NCBI GenBank assembly: GCA_902826155.1
Contig: CADEDU010000088.1
Coordinates: 19,994-29,856 of the forward strand
Length of the DNA: 9,863 nt
From: an uncultured beta proteobacterium
Lineage (GTDB): Bacteria > Pseudomonadota > Gammaproteobacteria > Burkholderiales > SG8-39
Direction of reading: 5' to 3'
Within the stretch, counting starts at the first letter, position 1. Every line of letters starts with the position of its first letter. The position numbers and the translations under genes are program-made. Below, in pieces: positions 7,132 through 9,863 of this stretch. The notes below the pieces were generated by a model. The model saw nothing but the letters and a program-made list of their open reading frames with translations. It had not been told where the DNA came from and searched no databases.

Positions 7132-7794
7132 CTATCGCTTGTCCACCGCCCGCGCGGCCCAGCTGCCCGCCCACTGCACGAGCTGCACCAGAACGACCAT
7201 GATGATCACGCACCACACCATCACGCCGGTCTCGAATCGATAGTAGCCGTAGCGGATCGCCAGATCGCCGATGCCGCCCGCCCCGACCGCGCCCGCCACT
7301 GCCGACAACGCGAGAAAGCTCACCGCAGTCACCGTGAGGCTCGAGATCAGTGCCGGCATCGCCTCCGACAGCAGCACCTTCATCACGATCTGCCGCGTGC
7401 TCGCTCCGGCCGCGAGCGCCGCATCGATCACGCCTCGCGGCACATCGATCAGGCTCTGCTCCACCAGTCGCGCGAAGAACGGAATCGCCGCCACCGATAA
7501 CGCCACCGTGGCCGCGCGCGGGCCGATCGAAGTGCCGACGATCAGCCGCGTCACCGGAATCAGCACCACCAGCAAGATGATGAACGGGAACGAACGCACC
7601 ACGTTCACCACATAGCCCACCACCGCGTTGAGCACGCGATGCTCGCGCAGCCCGCCGGGCGCGGTGAGATGCAGCACGATGCCCAGCGGCATGCCGACCA
7701 CGACCGCCATGATCATGGTGATGCCGACCATGAAAATCGTGTCGAACACCGCCTGCTGCAGTTGCGGACCGTACTCGCTGAGCGTGGCGAACAT
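7132..7794 (-). CDS. metI: MetI-type ABC transporter permease
   Basis: A 220-residue inner-membrane permease of the MetI type. Five hydrophobic segments are visible at about 15-43, 54-86, 92-110, 149-171 and 189-210. The EAA loop that docks on the ATPase is ALAAGASTRQIVMKVLLSEA (126-145). The stretch SAVAGAVGAGGIGDLAIRYGYYRFET (164-189) closely follows the MetI GGAVGAGGLGxxxxxYGY signature. Its ATG overlaps the ATPase stop by one base (TGATG) and has GGAGG at 7802-7806, 7 nt upstream, so the start is firm; the frame is open much further but only as a shadow of the ATPase gene. It would form a homodimeric channel with two ATPase subunits. The family is certain, methionine as cargo is not. Confidence 0.9.
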   Translation of the reverse strand: MFATLSEYGPQLQQAVFDTIFMVGITMIMAVVVGMPLGIVLHLTAPGGLREHRVLNAVVGYVVNVVRSFPFIILLVVLIPVTRLIVGTSIGPRAATVALSVAAIPFFARLVEQSLIDVPRGVIDAALAAGASTRQIVMKVLLSEAMPALISSLTVTAVSFLALSAVAGAVGAGGIGDLAIRYGYYRFETGVMVWCVIIMVVLVQLVQWAGSWAARAVDKR

Positions 7795-8564
7795 CAGCCG
7801 GCCTCCGCGGGCAGCTCGGTGGCGTCGGTCCAGCCCTTGGCGGTCTCGAAGAAGAAGCGCGCGAGCGCCCCTTGCGGCGCGGGGTTGGCCATGTCGAGCC
7901 ATTCGACGATGCGACCGTGCTCCATCACCGCGCAACGTCGGCACAGGAACTGCGCAACGTTGATGTCGTGCGTGACGATAACGATCGTCATGCCGCGCTC
8001 GCGATTGAGCTTCTTCAGGAACTTCAGGATCGACAGCGACGTGTGCGGATCGAGCGCCGATGTGGCCTCGTCGCACAGCAGCAGCTTGGGGTCGTTGACC
8101 AGCGCGCGGGCGATTGCGACGCGCTGTTTCTGTCCGCCCGAGAGCTGCGCGGGATAGCTCGCCGCCTTGGCTTCCAGGCCAACCACGCGCAAGGCTTCGA
8201 GCGCGCGTTTCTCGTGCTCGGCACGTGGCACGCCGGCCACTTCGAGCGCGAACGCAACGTTGTCGAGCGCGGTGCGATGGCTGAGCAGATTGAACTGCTG
8301 GAAGATCATGCCGATGCTGCGTCGCGCGGCACGCAGCTCGGGCGCCGACAACGACGACAACCCGCGCCCGTCGACCATCACGCTGCCCGCGCTCGGCCGC
8401 TCGAGCAGATTGATCAGTCGCAGCAGCGTCGACTTGCCCGCGCCGGAGAAGCCGAGCTCGGCGACGATCTCGCCCGCTTCGATGCGCAGATCGGTCGCCA
8501 GCACCGCATCGACGCGTCCGTCGCGCGAAACGAACGACTTCGCGACGCCGCGCAGCTCGATCAA
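7794..8564 (-). CDS. metN: MetN-type ABC transporter ATP-binding protein lacking the NIL domain, TTG start
   Basis: A 256-residue ATPase starting at TTG: L/M-IELRGVAKSF. Motifs are Walker A GFSGAGKST (38-46), Q-loop IFQQFNLL (87-94), signature LSGGQKQR (141-148), Walker B LLLCDEATSALD (161-172) and switch VTHD (197-200). It powers the adjacent permease. TTG 8564-8562 overlaps the upstream TGA in the string TTGA, and AGGA at 8574-8571 sits 6 nt before it. No ATG or GTG lies close by, and the upstream open frame is only a shadow of the YrdC gene. Canonical MetN is about 340 residues with a C-terminal NIL (ACT-like) domain that binds methionine and inhibits transport. This protein stops about 85 residues short, ending RFFFETAKGWTDATELPAEAG, and so lacks that sensor. 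Confidence 0.88.
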   Translation of the reverse strand: MIELRGVAKSFVSRDGRVDAVLATDLRIEAGEIVAELGFSGAGKSTLLRLINLLERPSAGSVMVDGRGLSSLSAPELRAARRSIGMIFQQFNLLSHRTALDNVAFALEVAGVPRAEHEKRALEALRVVGLEAKAASYPAQLSGGQKQRVAIARALVNDPKLLLCDEATSALDPHTSLSILKFLKKLNRERGMTIVIVTHDINVAQFLCRRCAVMEHGRIVEWLDMANPAPQGALARFFFETAKGWTDATELPAEAG

Positions 8565-8574
8565 GCCGGGTCCT
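8561..8574 (-). promoter_or_regulatory. Overlapping stop/start (TTGA) with internal Shine-Dalgarno
   Basis: The end of the YrdC-domain gene carries AGGA (8574-8571), a 6-nt spacer and the TTG start of the ATPase, whose last two bases plus the next A form the TGA stop. This 4-nt overlap implies translational coupling, and it is the reason for choosing a TTG start. Confidence 0.75.
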
Positions 8575-9286
8575 GCAATGTGATGCCGAAGCGCTTCGCC
8601 AGCGCGCTCTTGAGCTCGTCGTAGCGATGACCGATGCGCACCGTGGAGAAATCGCGGAAGTCGATGATGGTGGACGACAGGCCGAGCGGCGTGGCGTAGC
8701 GCGACAGACCGTAGTCGAACGCGATGTCGACCGCGCTCAGTACTTCGGGCTCCACCTCGTCGAGCCGGTACTTGCTCCCCTGCAGCGAGCGGTTGGACGA
8801 CGAGCCGAACACCGGCAGGTTGCGCGCGACCGATTGCCTGGCCAGTTCGACCAGCCAATGCCCGCCGTTGATCACCATGTCCATCGTGCCGTTCTTCGAC
8901 GAGCTCTGGATCACGAACGGGTCGACGCCCGCCAAAAACGGATGGTCGCGGCGAAACGGCGCCACGATCGAGAACGGCAGGCCCTCCTCGTCGGCGAGCA
9001 CCCGCGCCACCTCATGCGCACGCGCGTCGACGTCGTGCAGCAGCTGCGAGATCCGCCAGCTCCCGAACAGGCCGCACGGCTTGTCGTACGAGCGATTCTT
9101 GGCGGTGAAGATGCGACGGATCGCGTCGGGCTTGTTGGCGACGATCGCGTAGGTGAGATCGAGCGGGATGATGGCGATGCCGCCGGCGGCGATCACATCG
9201 AGCGCGCGCGATACGTCGCGTTCGAGCTGCGGCGGCGGAACGAGGTCGGCGGTGTTGGCGACCCCGCCTTGGACGATGGTGGGCAC
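8561..9286 (-). CDS. Sua5/YciO/YrdC-domain protein (divergent)
   Basis: A 241-residue protein with a YrdC fold. AGGIAIIPLDLTYAIVAN (34-51) matches the GGIVxxPTDTVYGL opening of the family; TAKNRSYDKPCGLFG (61-75) holds the K-x-R motif (Lys63, Arg65) and the KP step; FGSSSNRS (160-167) holds the S-x-N motif (Ser163, Asn165); and GLSSTIIDF (202-210) matches the STIVD motif. Family members TsaC/Sua5 make threonylcarbamoyl-adenylate for tRNA t6A; HypF-type relatives use carbamoyl-adenylate. Here P-T-D is P-L-D and the gene heads an ABC-import operon, so a specialised or carbamoyl-related role is as likely as tRNA modification. The start is GTG 9286 without a clear Shine-Dalgarno. The YrdC core begins near residue 25, so a start close to this one is reasonable but not certain. 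Confidence 0.82.
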   Translation of the reverse strand: MPTIVQGGVANTADLVPPPQLERDVSRALDVIAAGGIAIIPLDLTYAIVANKPDAIRRIFTAKNRSYDKPCGLFGSWRISQLLHDVDARAHEVARVLADEEGLPFSIVAPFRRDHPFLAGVDPFVIQSSSKNGTMDMVINGGHWLVELARQSVARNLPVFGSSSNRSLQGSKYRLDEVEPEVLSAVDIAFDYGLSRYATPLGLSSTIIDFRDFSTVRIGHRYDELKSALAKRFGITLQDPA

Positions 9287-9319
9287 GCGCGAGGACCAGC
9301 AGGGAGGATCAAGCGCGCG

Positions 9320-9348
9320 AGTGTAGCTTTCTTCTTCTGCCTGCTCGA
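9320..9348 (-). promoter_or_regulatory. Possible promoter of the YrdC-ABC operon
   Basis: On the minus strand TACACT (9325-9320) is a fair -10. A TCGAGC box 17 nt upstream (9348-9343) matches the -35 consensus in only three of six places. The position, about 34 nt before the GTG start and after the repeat array, is right for the operon promoter. The assignment is tentative. Confidence 0.25.
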
Positions 9349-9383
9349 TGGCCTGGTTTCAGGTAGCAACCGTAAAAGCGCTG

Positions 9384-9404
9384 GTCCTTCGATGGACTCA
9401 GGAC
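9384..9404. repeat. REP hairpin, arms GTCCT/AGGAC
   Basis: The reverse-oriented, most diverged unit. Arm 9384-9388 pairs with 9400-9404 around an 11-nt loop. Confidence 0.6.
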
Positions 9405-9469
9405 GAACGGAAAACGGTTCGTGGTGAGCCTGTCGAGATCCGTTCGTGGTGAGCCTGTCGACGTCCGTT

Positions 9470-9492
9470 CGTGGTGAGCTTGTCGAACCATG
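9470..9492. repeat. REP hairpin, arms TGGT/ACCA
   Basis: The complete unit that ends the first forward cluster. TGGT (9472-9475) pairs with ACCA (9487-9490) around an 11-nt loop. The stem can extend by a G-T pair (9471/9491) and a C-G pair (9470/9492). Confidence 0.65.
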
Positions 9493-9508
9493 TTTTCCAA
9501 TGATTGGG

Positions 9509-9531
9509 CGCCCTTCGACAAGCTCAGGGCG
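9509..9531. repeat. REP hairpin, arms CGCCCT/AGGGCG
   Basis: A reverse-oriented unit with a perfect 6-bp stem (9509-9514 with 9526-9531) and an 11-nt loop. Confidence 0.75.
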
Positions 9532-9578
9532 AACGGATTGGGTCGAAACCGTTCGTGGTGAGCTTGTCGAGATCCGTT

Positions 9579-9601
9579 CGTGGTGAGCTTGTCGAACCAC
9601 G
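9579..9601. repeat. REP hairpin, arms CGTGGT/ACCACG
   Basis: The complete unit that ends the second forward cluster. A perfect 6-bp stem (9579-9584 with 9596-9601) flanks an 11-nt loop. It lies immediately downstream of the terminator of the leftward gene. Confidence 0.75.
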
Positions 9602-9642
9602 CACAAAAAGAAAACCCCGACGAACAAGTCCGCCGGGGTTTG
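9602..9642 (-). terminator. Rho-independent terminator of the PEP-CTERM hydrolase gene
   Basis: On the minus strand AAACCCCG (9641-9634) pairs perfectly with CGGGGTTT (9619-9612); two further G-C pairs lie inside after one mismatch. The stem is followed by TTTTCTTTTTG. It starts 17 nt past the stop codon at 9659, so it ends transcription of the gene entering from the right edge. Confidence 0.85.
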
Positions 9643-9658
9643 TAATGCTGTGGTAGTA

Positions 9659-9863
9659 CTACGCCTTGCGTTTGTTCTTTGCTTTGGACGTGCGCGTACG
9701 GAACGCGAAGTAGAGCGCCACACCCACCGAGATCAGCAGCAAGAGCGAGCTCGGCTCGGGGATGGTACGGAAGAACAGATTGCCCAGGATCTGATGCGCC
9801 GCCGTCGTCGGATGCACGCGATCGAAGAACAGATACGCCGACCGGTGGCTTTGTAGCGCCGCG
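9659..9863 (-). CDS. SGNH/GDSL hydrolase with PEP-CTERM anchor, C-terminal end only
   Basis: Only the last 67 codons lie in the window; the gene enters from the right edge and ends at TAG 9661-9659. The fragment shows YLFFDRVHPTTAAHQILG (residues 10-27 of the visible part), which is block V of SGNH/GDSL esterases with the catalytic Asp14 and His17 pair (D-x-x-H). It is followed by TIPEPSSLLLLISVGVAL, a PEP motif at 35-37 leading into a transmembrane stretch, and a basic tail rich in Arg and Lys. That triad is the PEP-CTERM sorting signal handled by exosortase. The protein is therefore probably an exported esterase or lipase linked to extracellular matrix or exopolysaccharide. The nucleophile serine and signal peptide lie outside the window. 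Confidence 0.85.
   Translation of the reverse strand, partial: AALQSHRSAYLFFDRVHPTTAAHQILGNLFFRTIPEPSSLLLLISVGVALYFAFRTRTSKAKNKRKA

Larger units (their letters stand above)
9384..9601. repeat. REP-like repeat array, seven units in two orientations
   Basis: Seven copies of a unit of about 25 nt with core GAGCTTGTCGA fill this intergenic stretch. Five read forward, starting at 9415, 9440, 9465, 9549 and 9574; within the two clusters they follow each other at an exact 25-nt period. Two read in reverse, at about 9384-9410 and 9507-9536. The core and its GTTCG flank belong to a REP-like family familiar from many proteobacterial genomes, where such units lie between genes and can act as transcript-end or DNA-binding sites and may be moved by RAYT transposases. 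No RAYT gene is in the window. Units at 9415, 9440 and 9549 lack the right arm of the hairpin. The array lies between the PEP-CTERM gene terminator and the YrdC operon promoter. Confidence 0.9.
9287..9658. other. 372-nt intergenic region with no gene
   Basis: Between the YrdC gene start and the hydrolase stop there is no credible coding sequence. It holds a possible operon promoter, the REP-like array and the hydrolase terminator. Open frames seen across it are translations of the repeats, giving RQAHHER and RPELVEG strings. Confidence 0.85.

Noticed and set aside
5959..7500. 513-codon plus-strand frame opposite the lipocalin-like, MetQ-like and MetI-like genes
   Set aside because: It crosses three genes with confirmed families, and its composition is typical of antisense translation.
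9384..9601. CRISPR array
   Set aside because: Units occur in both orientations, follow each other without unique spacers, and no cas gene is present. The core belongs to a REP-like family.
9193..9723. Minus-strand frame over the repeat array
   Set aside because: It is made of translated REP units (RQAHHER and RPELVEG strings) plus antisense or frame-shifted ends of real genes.

Overview
The window is GC-rich, densely coded bacterial DNA. The gene repertoire (a PEP-CTERM-anchored hydrolase, PuuE-like deacetylases, an MmgE/PrpD protein, a MetNIQ-type importer) and the REP-like repeats best fit a betaproteobacterium of the Burkholderiales kind. That assignment is inference from gene content only. 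There is no rRNA, tRNA, CRISPR array, transposase or phage gene in view.

Left part (1-5758). A truncated gene for a small dimeric alpha/beta-barrel protein points left (1-176). It diverges from a rightward five-gene operon: a glyoxalase-like VOC protein (307-1167), two tandem paralogous polysaccharide-deacetylase/PuuE-type hydrolases (1207-2127, 2140-3063), an MmgE/PrpD protein (3100-4461) and an amidase-signature hydrolase (4469-5758). Gaps within the operon are 39, 12, 36 and 7 nt. The set looks like a small-molecule catabolic pathway. A plausible reading is that PuuE-type enzymes open a cyclic imide or ureide, the amidase cleaves the resulting amide, and the MmgE/PrpD protein isomerises, dehydrates or decarboxylates the polycarboxylic acid. 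No substrate is proven.

Middle and right part (5848-9286). A convergent leftward operon is read in the order YrdC/Sua5-domain protein, ABC ATPase, ABC permease, NlpA/MetQ-family binding protein, lipocalin-like protein. The first three genes overlap (4 nt, then 1 nt). The importer is MetNIQ-type but differs from textbook MetNIQ: the ATPase lacks the C-terminal NIL domain, the binding protein has no lipobox cysteine, and a ligand-pocket histidine is Asn. It may therefore carry something other than methionine, perhaps the substrate or product of the neighbouring pathway.

Right edge (9287-9863). After a possible promoter for the YrdC operon comes an array of seven REP-like units (9384-9601). The units that keep both arms fold into hairpins whose arms differ in sequence yet stay complementary. 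Next is a rho-independent terminator (9602-9642) serving a leftward gene that enters from the right. That gene encodes the C-terminus of an SGNH/GDSL hydrolase with a PEP-CTERM anchor (9659-9863).
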